From Candidatus Brevundimonas phytovorans (GTDB taxonomy: Bacteria; Pseudomonadota; Alphaproteobacteria; Caulobacterales; Caulobacteraceae): 64,000 nt of DNA. The DNA is taken from positions 1,017,001-1,081,000 of the forward strand of contig CP119309.1 of NCBI GenBank assembly GCA_029203145.1, in the 5' to 3' direction. The position numbers and the translations under genes were made by a program. Below, in pieces: positions 52,513-61,613 of the stretch (position 1 is the first letter of the stretch; each line of letters opens with the position of its first letter). The notes under the pieces are model-generated. The model was given only the letters and a program-made list of their open reading frames with translations. It was not told where the DNA came from and did not search any database.

Positions 52513-53362
52513 TCTGAAGGGGAAGGTCGCCGTCGTCACCGGCGGCGCCAGCGGCGTGGGCCGCGCTCTGGGTGAAGCCCTGATCGAACGCGGCGCCAAG
52601 GTGGTTCTCAGCGACATCAACGCCGAGGCGCTGGAAGCCACCGCCGCCGACCTGCGCGCCAAGGGCGGTGACGTCGTCGGCGTCGTCGCCGACGTGATGA
52701 AGCAGGATTCCATCGAGTCCCTGGCTGATCAGGCCTATGCCCGTCACGGCGCGGTCCACCTGCTGTTCAACAACGCCGGCGTCGGTCTGGGCGACTTCCG
52801 TGAGCCGATCTGGACCCTGGCGCTCAAGGACTGGGAGTGGGGCCACAACATCCACGTCATGGGCGTGGTCCACGGCATCCGGGCCTTCGTGCCCCGGATG
52901 CTGGCGGGGGGTGAAGACGGCTATGTCGTCAACACCACCTCCACCAACGGCGGGCTGGTGCCCTCGGCGCGAACTCCCGTATACGCCTCGACAAAGGCAG
53001 CGGTGACGAGCCTGACGGAGGTGCTCCATCATCAGCTCACGGCCCAGGACGCCAAGGTTAAGGCGGCGCTGCTGTTCCCCGGACCGCACCTGGTCAACAC
53101 CAACCTGATGCGCTCGGCGCGACCGGCCGACTATGTCGATCCGGCCAGCCCGCAGCCCGCTGGCAAGTCGATGGCGGAACTGGCCCAGCAGAACGGCGGG
53201 GTCCCGGTCACGGAGCCGGAGGAAGTGGCCGCCTTCGCCCTGGACGGGGTCGCGGCGGGTCGCTTCTGGCTCCTGCCGGAAAGCGAGCGGTCGGACGGCA
53301 ACATCCGCCGCCGCACCGACAGCATACTGGCCCGCAGCGCCCCCATCGGGCTCGGAGGCTAA
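52505..53362 (+). CDS. Short-chain dehydrogenase of the amidohydrolase module
   Basis: 285 residues, overlapping the ADC-like gene by 8 bases. VVTGGASGVGRALGEALIER for cofactor, LLFNNAGVGLGDF, NTTSTNGGLVPSARTPVYA, STKAAVTSLTE with Tyr/Lys, and VNTNLMRSARPADYVD. Longer than usual (C-terminal ~30 residue extension). NAD(P)-dependent alcohol/ketone enzyme; substrate unknown. Confidence 0.85.
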   Translation: MRDLKGKVAVVTGGASGVGRALGEALIERGAKVVLSDINAEALEATAADLRAKGGDVVGVVADVMKQDSIESLADQAYARHGAVHLLFNNAGVGLGDFREPIWTLALKDWEWGHNIHVMGVVHGIRAFVPRMLAGGEDGYVVNTTSTNGGLVPSARTPVYASTKAAVTSLTEVLHHQLTAQDAKVKAALLFPGPHLVNTNLMRSARPADYVDPASPQPAGKSMAELAQQNGGVPVTEPEEVAAFALDGVAAGRFWLLPESERSDGNIRRRTDSILARSAPIGLGG

Positions 53363-53497
53363 GGCCGCAGAAGACTGGAACACGGCGAGGAGGAGGGGGC
53401 TCGTCTCTGCCGTAGATCCACAGTGACGTTATGTAAAAACAAAATAAAAACAGCCAATTAGATCAGAAAATGGTCATAGGCTATTAGGGAGGGTTAC

Positions 53498-55867
53498 ATG
53501 ACACGACGCATGACTCGCACCGCGACCATTCTGCTGGCCGGCACGGCTCTGGCCGGCGCCTGGCCCGCCATGGCCATGGCTCAGGACGCCGCGCCGCCCG
53601 AACAGGCGACCAGCCTTTCTGACGTGGTGGTCACGGCTCAACGCCGCGAAGAACGCTTGATCGACGTGCCGCTTTCGGTCTCGACCCTGGGGGGCGAGGC
53701 TCTGCAACGCGCCGGGGTGGCCGACATTTCCGCCATCGGCGGCTATGTGCCGAACATCCAGATCAACCAGACGGTCGGCGGCGCCTTCGGGCCGCTGATC
53801 TCGATGCGCGGCCTGGCGCCCTCTGCCGACACCAGCCTGGGCCGCGACCAGCCCGTCGGCATGTACATAGACGGCGTGCCGATCGCCAAGTCGACGGGCG
53901 CCGCCTTCGACACGGTGGACCTGGAACGCATCGAAGTGCTGCGCGGCCCGCAAGGGACGCTGTACGGCAAGAACACCATCGGCGGCGCCGTCAACCTGGT
54001 GACACGCCAACCGACCGGCGTCTTCGGCGGCAAGTTCATGCTGGGCGTCGGCAGCGCCGACCTGTTCGAGCAGCGGCTGTCGCTGGATCTGCCGCGCATC
54101 GGCGAGATCGGCCAGGGCATCGGCGCCTTTGACGTCAAGGTCGCCTATTCGGGCCGCACGCGCGACGGCTTCTTCGACAACACCCATCCCAACGCCCGTT
54201 TCTCCACCTTCGGCGAGCAGAACCAGCAAGCTGGTCGCGTCGATGTGGTCTGGCGTCCGACTGAGGATATCAAGGTCGCCTACGGCTACGACGACACCTC
54301 CAGCCGCAGCTCGCCGGCAATGCTGGCGATCAGCGCACCGGGCGCCATCGGGCCGGGCGGCGCCTATGCCTCCCTCTATCCCTATATCCAGAACGCCATC
54401 TACACCTCGCGCCCGGACGGCATCGCCAACGACTACGCCAACCGCAGCGACTTCTTCGTCAAGGGTCACTCGCTGACGGCCGAGTACAACGCCGACGCCG
54501 TGCCCTTCTTCGGCGACGTCACGATCAAGTCGATTTCGGCCTACCGGAACATGAAATCGCGCAGCCAGACCGATTTTGACGGGACGGGCGTGGACCTGAT
54601 GCACTTCACGCTCAACAACAACTACGAGCAGTGGTCGCAGGAACTGCAGCTGATCGGCGCGAACGGCCCGGTGAAGTACACCTTCGGTCTGTTCGGCTTC
54701 AAGGAAGAGTACGGCGTCTTCAACCCGCGCTGGAACTTCCAGTTCGGCGGCAACAAGTACGACCTTCAGGAGCGCTCCGCCGACAACACCTCTATCGCCG
54801 CCTATGGTCAGATGACCTGGACGCCGACCGCCTTCGACGAGCGGCTCAGCCTGACCCTGGGCGGGCGGATCAACAAGGACGAGAAGTCGGCGACCTCGCT
54901 GAGCCAGTCCTATAGCGCCTATCTGGCCAATCCGGCGGCGCCGGGTTCGGGCGTGTTCCAGCGCGACGCTGCCGGCAACCCGATCACGCGCAGCGGTGGC
55001 CCGGCTCTCGGCGCGCTTCCCGGTCCGGGCAATATCGGTCCGTCCGACCTGATCCCGCTAACGGCGACGGGTTCGTGGTCGGAGTTCACGCCCGAGTTCA
55101 ATGCGTCGTGGAAGCTGGCCGAAGACTGGAACGTCTATGGTCGTGTGGCGACGGGCTTCAAGAGCGGCGGCAACAACGACGTCGCCGCCACCAACGCCAG
55201 CTTCATGACGCCCTATGAGCCCGAGAAGCTGACGGCCTATGAGATCGGCACCAAGGGTCAGTGGTTCGACCGTCGCCTGAACCTGTCGGCGGCGGTCTAT
55301 TACAGCGATTACCGCGACTTCCAGGTCGGGGTCTTCGTGCCGGCCCTGATCACGACGACCATCATCAACGCCGGCAAGGCCCATATGTCGGGCGTCGAGC
55401 TGGAAGGCACGGTGCGGCCCGTCGACAACCTGCGGATCAACTTCGGCTACGGCTACACCAAGGCCGAGTATGACGAGTTCATCCTGCCCTCGGGCCAGGA
55501 CGTGACCAACACCTACGTCTTCCCGCTGATCCCCAAGCACAATTACACCCTGGGGGTCGACTATCGCTGGCCGGGCGTGGCGGGCGGCGAGGTCGTGGCC
55601 AGCCTGAACTACAGCTGGCGCAGCGAGCAGGCGGGCGGGATCACCAACGACCCGCTGTCCTACCGCAAGGCCTACGGCCTTCTGGACGGTCGCCTTTCGC
55701 TCGCCGACATCAACATCGGCGACGGACGCACGGCTGAAATCTCGCTGTGGGGCAAGAACCTGCTGGATGAGGAATACTGGGTATCGGGCATCAACCTGAC
55801 CCTGTTCACCATCCGCCAGTGGGGCGATCCGCGCAGCCTGGGTCTGCAGGCCAGCGTGAAGTTCTAG
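53498..55867 (+). CDS. TonB-dependent outer-membrane receptor
   Basis: 789 residues. Signal peptide (TATILLAGTALAGAWPAM, cleavage near AMAQ), TonB box-like SDVVVTAQRREERLIDVP, plug (VPNIQINQTVGG, ERIEVLRGPQGTLYGKNTIG, GAVNLVTRQPTG) and a 22-strand barrel ending LGLQASVKF with terminal Phe. Active uptake across the outer membrane; in this context a steroid or bile-salt-like substrate is plausible. A strong AGGGAGGG site precedes the ATG; the AT-rich 53430-53470 segment is the likely promoter. Confidence 0.93.
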   Translation: MTRRMTRTATILLAGTALAGAWPAMAMAQDAAPPEQATSLSDVVVTAQRREERLIDVPLSVSTLGGEALQRAGVADISAIGGYVPNIQINQTVGGAFGPLISMRGLAPSADTSLGRDQPVGMYIDGVPIAKSTGAAFDTVDLERIEVLRGPQGTLYGKNTIGGAVNLVTRQPTGVFGGKFMLGVGSADLFEQRLSLDLPRIGEIGQGIGAFDVKVAYSGRTRDGFFDNTHPNARFSTFGEQNQQAGRVDVVWRPTEDIKVAYGYDDTSSRSSPAMLAISAPGAIGPGGAYASLYPYIQNAIYTSRPDGIANDYANRSDFFVKGHSLTAEYNADAVPFFGDVTIKSISAYRNMKSRSQTDFDGTGVDLMHFTLNNNYEQWSQELQLIGANGPVKYTFGLFGFKEEYGVFNPRWNFQFGGNKYDLQERSADNTSIAAYGQMTWTPTAFDERLSLTLGGRINKDEKSATSLSQSYSAYLANPAAPGSGVFQRDAAGNPITRSGGPALGALPGPGNIGPSDLIPLTATGSWSEFTPEFNASWKLAEDWNVYGRVATGFKSGGNNDVAATNASFMTPYEPEKLTAYEIGTKGQWFDRRLNLSAAVYYSDYRDFQVGVFVPALITTTIINAGKAHMSGVELEGTVRPVDNLRINFGYGYTKAEYDEFILPSGQDVTNTYVFPLIPKHNYTLGVDYRWPGVAGGEVVASLNYSWRSEQAGGITNDPLSYRKAYGLLDGRLSLADINIGDGRTAEISLWGKNLLDEEYWVSGINLTLFTIRQWGDPRSLGLQASVKF

Positions 55868-55881
55868 GCCGACATCTCGGC

Positions 55882-55915
55882 AGGAGATCGGCGGCCTCAG
55901 CCTCGCCGGTCTCCT
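55882..55915 (+). terminator. Hairpin after the TonB receptor
   Basis: AGGAGA(T)CGGCG pairs with CGCCG(G)TCTCCT around GCCTCAGCCT; TTTTGTTTT occurs about 12 bases later. Probable terminator between the receptor and the reductase gene. Confidence 0.5.
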
Positions 55916-55952
55916 GATCGGGACTTTTGTTTTCCGGGTAGAGCCAGGGTTC

Positions 55953-57191
55953 ATGAGCGACAGCGCGCGCATCGTCATCGTCGGAGCCGGACATGCGGGC
56001 GGAACCGCCGCCGCCCTGTTGCGCCAGTACGGCCACGTCGGCGCAGTCTCCCTGATCGGCGCCGAGCCCGTGGCCCCCTATCAACGACCGCCGCTGTCCA
56101 AGGCCTGGCTGAAAGGCGAGGCTGATGAAGACGCCCTGCGTCTCAAGGCCCCCGAATGGTATGGCGACAACCAGGTCGATCTGCGCCTGGCGCAGACGGT
56201 CGAGACCATTGACCGAGCCGGACAGACGGTTCGGCTGAGCGATGGCGAAACATTGGCCTACGATCACCTGATCCTGGCGACGGGCGCACGGGCGCGCTGG
56301 CTGGATATCGACGGCGTTGAGCTGGACGGCGTCATGGCTTTGCGCACAGCCGCTGACGCCGAGGCGCTGAAGGCGGCGCTTGCGCCAGTGCGCCATCGCG
56401 TAAAGCGGCTGGTGGTGATCGGCGGCGGCTATGTCGGCCTGGAGGCGGCGGCCTCGGCCCGTGCGCTCGGCGCCGAGTTGGTCATCGTGGAGCGCGAAAG
56501 TCGCATCCTGGCCCGCGTCGCCTGTCCGATTCTGTCACGCTTCTTCCAAGCCTATCACCGCGAACGCGGGGTTCATTTCATTCTCGATGCCACGGTTGAG
56601 CGCCTGAGCGGCGAGGACGGGCGGGTGAAGGCCGTCCATCTCGGCGACGGCTCCGTGCTGGATTGCGACGCGGTTCTGGTCGGGGTCGGCGCCCAGCCCA
56701 ACGACGAGCTGGCGCGGGCGGCGGGCTTGGAGTGCCAGGACGGAGTCCTGGTCGACCTGGCGGCGCGAACCAGCGACCCGGCGATCTTCGCCATCGGCGA
56801 TGTGACCCGACGACCCCTGCCGCTTTATGATACGGTCATGCGGCTAGAGAGCGTGCCGAATGCGCTGGAGCAGGCGCGTCAGGCCGCCGCCGCCATCGTG
56901 GGACGGCCCGCTCCGGAACCCGAGACGCCGTGGTTCTGGTCGGACCAGTATGACCTCAAGCTGCAGATCGCGGGCGTGCCGATCAGCTGCGACGACATGG
57001 TCGTGCGCGGCGTCCCTGACGCCCCGGGCTTCGCCCTGTTCCACATGGCGGGCGACCTGATACAGGCCGTCGAAGCTGTCAACGCGCCCGCCGAGTTTCT
57101 GGTCGGACGCCAGTTGATCGGCCGCCGCACGCCCGTTTGTCGCGCAAGGCTGGCCGACCGTGCGACGGCGATGAAGGCGGTCGCGCTGTGA
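55953..57191 (+). CDS. FAD-dependent ferredoxin reductase
   Basis: 412 residues. FAD dinucleotide fold IVIVGAGHAGGTAAALLRQY, substrate-side APYQRPPLSKAWLKGE, LILATGARARWLDIDG, NAD fold LVVIGGGYVGLEAAASARAL, and second FAD motif PAIFAIGDVTRRPLPLY. Matches rhodocoxin/putidaredoxin reductases, which move electrons from NADH to a [2Fe-2S] ferredoxin. The ferredoxin at 36002 and Rieske oxygenase at 28614 would complete the chain although encoded ~20 kb apart. C-terminal dimer/interface region intact. Confidence 0.9.
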   Translation: MSDSARIVIVGAGHAGGTAAALLRQYGHVGAVSLIGAEPVAPYQRPPLSKAWLKGEADEDALRLKAPEWYGDNQVDLRLAQTVETIDRAGQTVRLSDGETLAYDHLILATGARARWLDIDGVELDGVMALRTAADAEALKAALAPVRHRVKRLVVIGGGYVGLEAAASARALGAELVIVERESRILARVACPILSRFFQAYHRERGVHFILDATVERLSGEDGRVKAVHLGDGSVLDCDAVLVGVGAQPNDELARAAGLECQDGVLVDLAARTSDPAIFAIGDVTRRPLPLYDTVMRLESVPNALEQARQAAAAIVGRPAPEPETPWFWSDQYDLKLQIAGVPISCDDMVVRGVPDAPGFALFHMAGDLIQAVEAVNAPAEFLVGRQLIGRRTPVCRARLADRATAMKAVAL

Positions 57192-57228
57192 TTATATCTT
57201 GCCCAATTCCCTCGTCCCTGGAGGCGTC

Positions 57229-58650
57229 ATGACCGACCATCTGAAATTCTACATTGACGGCGCCTGGGTCGATCCCGTTGCGGCCCGCACCCTGGATGTC
57301 ATCAACCCGGCGACCGAGCAGGCCGTGGCCCGCATCAGCCTGGGCGGGGCGGAAGACGTGGATCGCGCGGTCAAGGCGGCTCAGCGCGCCTTCATCAGCT
57401 TCAGCCGAACCTCGCGGCAGGAACGGATCGACCTGCTGGAAGCCATCCTGGCCGAGTACGTCCGTCGTCAGGACGAGATGGCCCTGGCCATCACGACCGA
57501 GATGGGCGCCCCCGCCGCACTGGCGCGTAATGCTCAGGCCTATATGGGCGCGGCCCATCTGAGCACGGCCATCGCCGTGCTCAAGGACTATGAGTTCGAG
57601 GAGGCGCGGGGTTCGACCCTGATCAGCCGCGAGCCCATCGGTGTCTGCGCCTTCATCACCCCGTGGAACTGGCCGTCGAACCAGATCGGCTGCAAGGTCG
57701 CCCCGGCCCTGGCCGTGGGCTGCACCATGGTGCTGAAGCCGTCAGAGGTCGCGCCCCTGTCGGGCCTTCTCTGGGCCGAAATCATGGACGCGGCGGGCGT
57801 TCCGGCGGGCGTGTTCAACCTGATCAACGGCGACGGGCCGGGTGTCGGCGCGGCCCTGTCCGGCCACCCTGGCGTGGACATGGTCAGCTTCACCGGCTCG
57901 ACCCGCGCGGGCGTCGAGGTGGCCCGAAACGCCGCCCCCACCATCAAGCGCGTACATCAGGAGTTGGGCGGCAAGTCCGCCAACATCATTCTGGACGACG
58001 CCGACATTCCGGCCGCCGTGGCGGCGGGCGTGGCCCGCATCATGAACAACAGCGGCCAGTCCTGTAACGCCCCCACACGGATGCTGGTCCCTCGCGCGCG
58101 GATGGACGAGGTCAAGGCCGCCGCCAAGGCCGCCGCCGAGGGTCTGACCGTCGGCGATCCGACCGGCGACGTCACCCTGGGTCCGGTGGTGTCGGACGTG
58201 CAGTGGAACAAGATCCAGACCCTGATCGCCAAGGGCATCGATGAGGGCGCGACCCTGGTCGCCGGCGGCGTCGGGCGTCCAGACGGCCTGACCGCCGGCT
58301 ATTTCGTCAAACCGACCGTCTTCGCCGACGTGGCACCTGACGCCACCATCGCCCGCGAGGAAATCTTCGGTCCGGTCCTCTCGATCATTCCCTATGACAC
58401 CGAGGAAGAGGCGGTCGAGATCGCCAACGACACCGTCTATGGCCTGGCCGCCTATGTGCAGTCCGGCGACATTGCTCATGCCCGCGACATCGCCCGCCAG
58501 TTGCGCGCGGGTCAGGTGATCATCAACAACGCGGGACCTGACCTGATGGCGCCCTTCGGCGGCTTCAAGCAGTCGGGCAATGGCCGTGAATGGGGCGATC
58601 ACGCCTTCGCCGAGTTCCTGGAGGTCAAGGCCACGCTCGGCCACGCCTGA
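57229..58650 (+). CDS. Aldehyde dehydrogenase
   Basis: 473 residues from the ATG at 57229 with GGAGG 7 bases upstream; the earlier in-frame ATG at 57199 has none. ALDH fold: AFITPWNWPSNQIGCKVAPA, FTGSTRAGVEVARNA, catalytic Glu in QELGGKSANIILDDAD, nucleophile Cys in NNSGQSCNAPTRM, EEIFGPVLSIIPYDTEEEAV, and GGFKQSGNGREWG. NAD(P)-dependent oxidation of an aldehyde to an acid, cytosolic. May oxidise an aldehyde from side-chain degradation. Confidence 0.93.
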   Translation: MTDHLKFYIDGAWVDPVAARTLDVINPATEQAVARISLGGAEDVDRAVKAAQRAFISFSRTSRQERIDLLEAILAEYVRRQDEMALAITTEMGAPAALARNAQAYMGAAHLSTAIAVLKDYEFEEARGSTLISREPIGVCAFITPWNWPSNQIGCKVAPALAVGCTMVLKPSEVAPLSGLLWAEIMDAAGVPAGVFNLINGDGPGVGAALSGHPGVDMVSFTGSTRAGVEVARNAAPTIKRVHQELGGKSANIILDDADIPAAVAAGVARIMNNSGQSCNAPTRMLVPRARMDEVKAAAKAAAEGLTVGDPTGDVTLGPVVSDVQWNKIQTLIAKGIDEGATLVAGGVGRPDGLTAGYFVKPTVFADVAPDATIAREEIFGPVLSIIPYDTEEEAVEIANDTVYGLAAYVQSGDIAHARDIARQLRAGQVIINNAGPDLMAPFGGFKQSGNGREWGDHAFAEFLEVKATLGHA

Positions 58651-58669
58651 CGCGCGGCCAGACGGAGAC

Positions 58670-58707
58670 AGACGGCGTCGCCCCTCGGGACGGCGCCGTT
58701 CTCTTTT
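58670..58707. terminator. Terminator between convergent ALDH and OYE genes
   Basis: ACGGCG (58672-58677) pairs with CGCCGT (58694-58699), with extra inner pairing, then TTCTCTTTT. The 58-bp convergent gap makes a shared terminator likely. Confidence 0.55.
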
Positions 58708-58708
58708 G

Positions 58709-59866
58709 TCAGGCCAGACGACGCAGGTTGGCCCGGTCAAAGGGCAGGGCGGACTGGCCGGTTCTGACGCGCTGCGGCCACTGCGGGTCGTTCAGGATGG
58801 CCCGGCCGACGCCGGCAAGATCGAACTCGCCGCGCGCGATCCGCTCGCGCACCGCGTCCAGATTGTCGAGAGGCGTGGTTTCGCTGCTGCCGCTCAGGGT
58901 TTCACCCAGACCATTGCCCAGACCGATCCCGCCGATGGCGACTGTGGGCTTGCCCGTTAGCCGACGCGCCCAGCCCGCCAGCGACAGGGGTGAGCCGTCA
59001 AAGGCCGCACGGTCGAAATGCCGCCCGCTGGCGTCGAACAGATCGACGCCGCTCTGGGCCAGGGGCTTCAGCAGGGCGCCCAGGTCCTCTGGCGTATGGC
59101 CGAGGCGGGCACCGTAGTCCTGCTGCTTGTGCTGCGAGAAGCGGAACATGATCGGGGCGTTGCCGATCTCGGCCCGCACCGCCGCCACGATCTCGGCGCC
59201 GAAGGCTGCGCGGCGGGCCGCGTCGCCGCCATAGCGGTCGGTCCTCAGGTTGGTGTCGGCCCACAGGAAGCTGTCGATCAGATAGCCGTGCCCGGCATGC
59301 AGGGCGATCCCGTCAAAGCCGACCTCCATGGCGTTGCGCGCTGCGCTGGCGAAAGCCGCGATCACGGCCTTGATTTCGGCTGTGGTCATGGGCTCGGTCG
59401 GCGCCCGCATCGCATCGACATAGTCGTCGCCATAGGAGGTGTGGCCGGGCCTGCCCCAGTGCCCAGAGGGCCGGGCGCCAATCAGGTCGGGACGCAGCGA
59501 CCGCGACGGATCGCGCAGCGGTCCCTGATGCCAAAGTTGCGGGAAGATGCGCCCGCCCGCCGCGTGGACCTCCGCGACCACGCGCCGCCAGCCGTCCAGG
59601 GCGGCCTTGCCGTGCATGTGGGGAATAGCCGGGTCGTCAACGGCGGAGGGATGATCCACGCCCACACCCTCAGTGACGATCAGCCCGGCGCCGCCCTCGG
59701 CCCGACGGCGGTAATAGGCGGCCACGTCCTCGCCCGGCACGCCGCCCGGCGAGAAGTAGCGGGTCATCGGCGACATGACGATGCGGTTAGCCAGAGTCAG
59801 GTTGCGGATCGTCAGCGGCGTGAACAGAACGTCTGTCTGGACCGGGGCGTCGACCTTCATGTCCAT
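58709..59866 (-). CDS. Old Yellow Enzyme-family NADH:flavin oxidoreductase
   Basis: 385 residues from the ATG at 59866. FMN barrel: LFTPLTIRNLTLANRIVMSP, GAGLIVTEGVGVDHPSA, RIFPQLWHQGPL, GFDGIALHAGHGYLIDSFLW, TNLRTDRYGG, FRFSQHKQQDY, DLAGVGRAILNDPQWPQRV. OYEs reduce alpha,beta-unsaturated carbonyls with NAD(P)H; a ring-enone reduction fits the steroid context. Note HAGHGYL where H-x-x-N or H-A-A-H is typical; the substrate-anchoring pair is thus slightly altered. Two bases after the SnoaL-like gene. Confidence 0.9.
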   Translation of the reverse strand: MDMKVDAPVQTDVLFTPLTIRNLTLANRIVMSPMTRYFSPGGVPGEDVAAYYRRRAEGGAGLIVTEGVGVDHPSAVDDPAIPHMHGKAALDGWRRVVAEVHAAGGRIFPQLWHQGPLRDPSRSLRPDLIGARPSGHWGRPGHTSYGDDYVDAMRAPTEPMTTAEIKAVIAAFASAARNAMEVGFDGIALHAGHGYLIDSFLWADTNLRTDRYGGDAARRAAFGAEIVAAVRAEIGNAPIMFRFSQHKQQDYGARLGHTPEDLGALLKPLAQSGVDLFDASGRHFDRAAFDGSPLSLAGWARRLTGKPTVAIGGIGLGNGLGETLSGSSETTPLDNLDAVRERIARGEFDLAGVGRAILNDPQWPQRVRTGQSALPFDRANLRRLA

Positions 59867-59868
59867 GG

Positions 59869-60369
59869 TCAGGCCGCCTGGTCGATGGTGCGCAGCACGG
59901 CGCGGGCCTCGTCGGAGCCGTTCAGCAGACGGTTCGTGCGGCGCAGCACCTTCCAGCCTTCCTCGGTGCGACCCAGCGTCCAGTGGTTGACCGATACTCG
60001 CCACACCGTGAAGGCGCCGTCCACGTGCTTATAGACGCGAGAATAGTTGACCGCCGTGGCGCGGTCGCCATCGACCGCTACATGCGGCACGCTGGGAATA
60101 TGGGCCGCGCCATCGCGCACCAGGGCGCGGTGCACGTCGTTGTCGAGCAGACCCGCGATCCCTTCCGGCCCCTGACCCGCCCAGCCCTCGGCCAGTTCAT
60201 AGACCCCGTCCTCGGCCCACAACGCCCCGACCTTCAGCCCGCGCTCATAGGTGTCGGCGGTGTCGGCCTGGGGCCCATAGCGGGCGATGAGCTGACAGAC
60301 GGCGACATGGTCCTGCAACGCCTGAAGCTGGGCTTCCAGCCGGGCGAGGCGGGCTTCGGTATCGGACAT
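59869..60369 (-). CDS. SnoaL/NTF2-like protein
   Basis: 166 residues from the ATG at 60369; AAAGGGAT precedes it. A helical N-terminus (EARLARLEAQLQALQDHVAV) leads into an NTF2-like cone (CQLIARYGPQADTADTYER, LWAEDGVYELAEGWAG, HIPSVPHVAVDGDRATAVN, HWTLGRTEEGWKVLRRTNRL). SnoaL-like folds include steroid delta-isomerases, dehydratases and non-catalytic carriers. Co-transcribed with the OYE. Steroid isomerase activity is possible but unproven. Confidence 0.8.
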   Translation of the reverse strand: MSDTEARLARLEAQLQALQDHVAVCQLIARYGPQADTADTYERGLKVGALWAEDGVYELAEGWAGQGPEGIAGLLDNDVHRALVRDGAAHIPSVPHVAVDGDRATAVNYSRVYKHVDGAFTVWRVSVNHWTLGRTEEGWKVLRRTNRLLNGSDEARAVLRTIDQAA

Positions 60370-60515
60370 GACGTATCCCTTGTTTGTTCGCAGCATCCGA
60401 CATTCCGCGCCGATGATTAGCCGGTTCCCCGGAAACGCTCTGTTCCGGCGGGGCGTCTGGCTGTGGCGGATCGGCCCCCGGATAGTGTTCCCCATCACAC
60501 AGCCGGAGCCGCGCC

Positions 60516-61613
60516 ATGTCCGTCGCCGACCGCGTCAATCGCCAATGGGTGCTCGCGCGCCGTCCCCAAGGCCAGGTGCGCCTGGAAGACTTCGCGCGCC
60601 GTGACGCCTCCGTGCCGGTCGCTGATCTGGCCGCCGGTGAAGTCCTTGTGCGCATGGTGTTGTTCGGCTTCGATCCGGCCCAGCGCGGCTGGATGGACGA
60701 CAGGCTCAGCTATATGCCGCCCATAGCCATCGGCGAGCCGGTGCGCGGCAGCGCGGCGGCGCGCGTGGTCGCCTCGACCAATCCTGCCTACCCCGAGGGC
60801 GCCCTGGTGCGGGGCCTGTTCAGTTGGCAGGACTACGCCGTCGTGGCGCGGGCGGGCGAGGCGGCGCCGGTGCTGATCCCGGAGGGCGTGACGCCGGAGG
60901 AGGCTCTGGGCGTTCTGGGCGGCGCCAGCCTGACCGCCTGGGTCGGCCTGAAGACGGTCGGTCGGCTCGGCGCGGACGACACGGTCCTGATCTCGGGCGC
61001 GGCGGGCGCGGTCGGGTCGCTGGCGGTGCAGATTGCGCATCTGAACGGCGCGCGAGTCATCGGCATCGCCGGCGGGACGGAGAAATGCCGCTGGCTGGTC
61101 GAGGACTACGGCGCCGACGCCGCTATCGACTATCGGCATGAGGATGTCGCCGCGCGGCTGGCGGCCCTTGCGCCCGACGGGATCGACCTCTTCTTCGATA
61201 ATGTCGGCGGTGAAACCCTCGAGGCCGGGATCGCCCACATCGCGCGCTTCGGCCGGATCGTCCTGTGCGGCGCCATCGCTGGCTATAACGACGCGACGCC
61301 CGCACCCGGTCCCCGCAACCTGATGCGGATGATCGCCCAGCGCGCCGAGATGCGCGGTTTCATCTTGTTGGATCATCTGGCTGAGGTTCCCGTCGCCATG
61401 GCCGAGTTGGAGGGCTGGCTGCGCGCCGGCCAGATCCAGTATCGTACCGACATCCAGCAGGGGTTCGACGCCATCCCCGCAACCTTCCTGCGTCTGTTCA
61501 GCAGCGCCAGTCAGGGCAAGCAGCTGCTGCGGATCGAGGATGCGGATGTCAAGTCTGGTCTGCCCCCGGCTCCTGCAGCTAAGGTTATGCAGGAATATCC
61601 ATCGCGCAGTTGA
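60516..61613 (+). CDS. MDR-family NADP-dependent oxidoreductase (leukotriene B4 dehydrogenase type)
   Basis: 365 residues. NRQWVLARRPQGQV is the typical start of CurA/LTB4 12-hydroxydehydrogenase-type double-bond reductases. Then SYMPPIAIGEPVRGSAAARV, LGGASLTAWVGLKTVGRLGA, GAAGAVGSLAVQIAHLNGA for NADP, and FFDNVGGETLEAGIAHIARF. Zinc-independent. Reduces alpha,beta-unsaturated ketones or related substrates. Last intact gene before the right border repeat. Divergent from the SnoaL/OYE pair. Confidence 0.9.
   Translation: MSVADRVNRQWVLARRPQGQVRLEDFARRDASVPVADLAAGEVLVRMVLFGFDPAQRGWMDDRLSYMPPIAIGEPVRGSAAARVVASTNPAYPEGALVRGLFSWQDYAVVARAGEAAPVLIPEGVTPEEALGVLGGASLTAWVGLKTVGRLGADDTVLISGAAGAVGSLAVQIAHLNGARVIGIAGGTEKCRWLVEDYGADAAIDYRHEDVAARLAALAPDGIDLFFDNVGGETLEAGIAHIARFGRIVLCGAIAGYNDATPAPGPRNLMRMIAQRAEMRGFILLDHLAEVPVAMAELEGWLRAGQIQYRTDIQQGFDAIPATFLRLFSSASQGKQLLRIEDADVKSGLPPAPAAKVMQEYPSRS

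Noticed and set aside
60828..61141. Alternative plus frame inside the MDR reductase
   Set aside because: Shadow of the NADP-binding region of the real gene.
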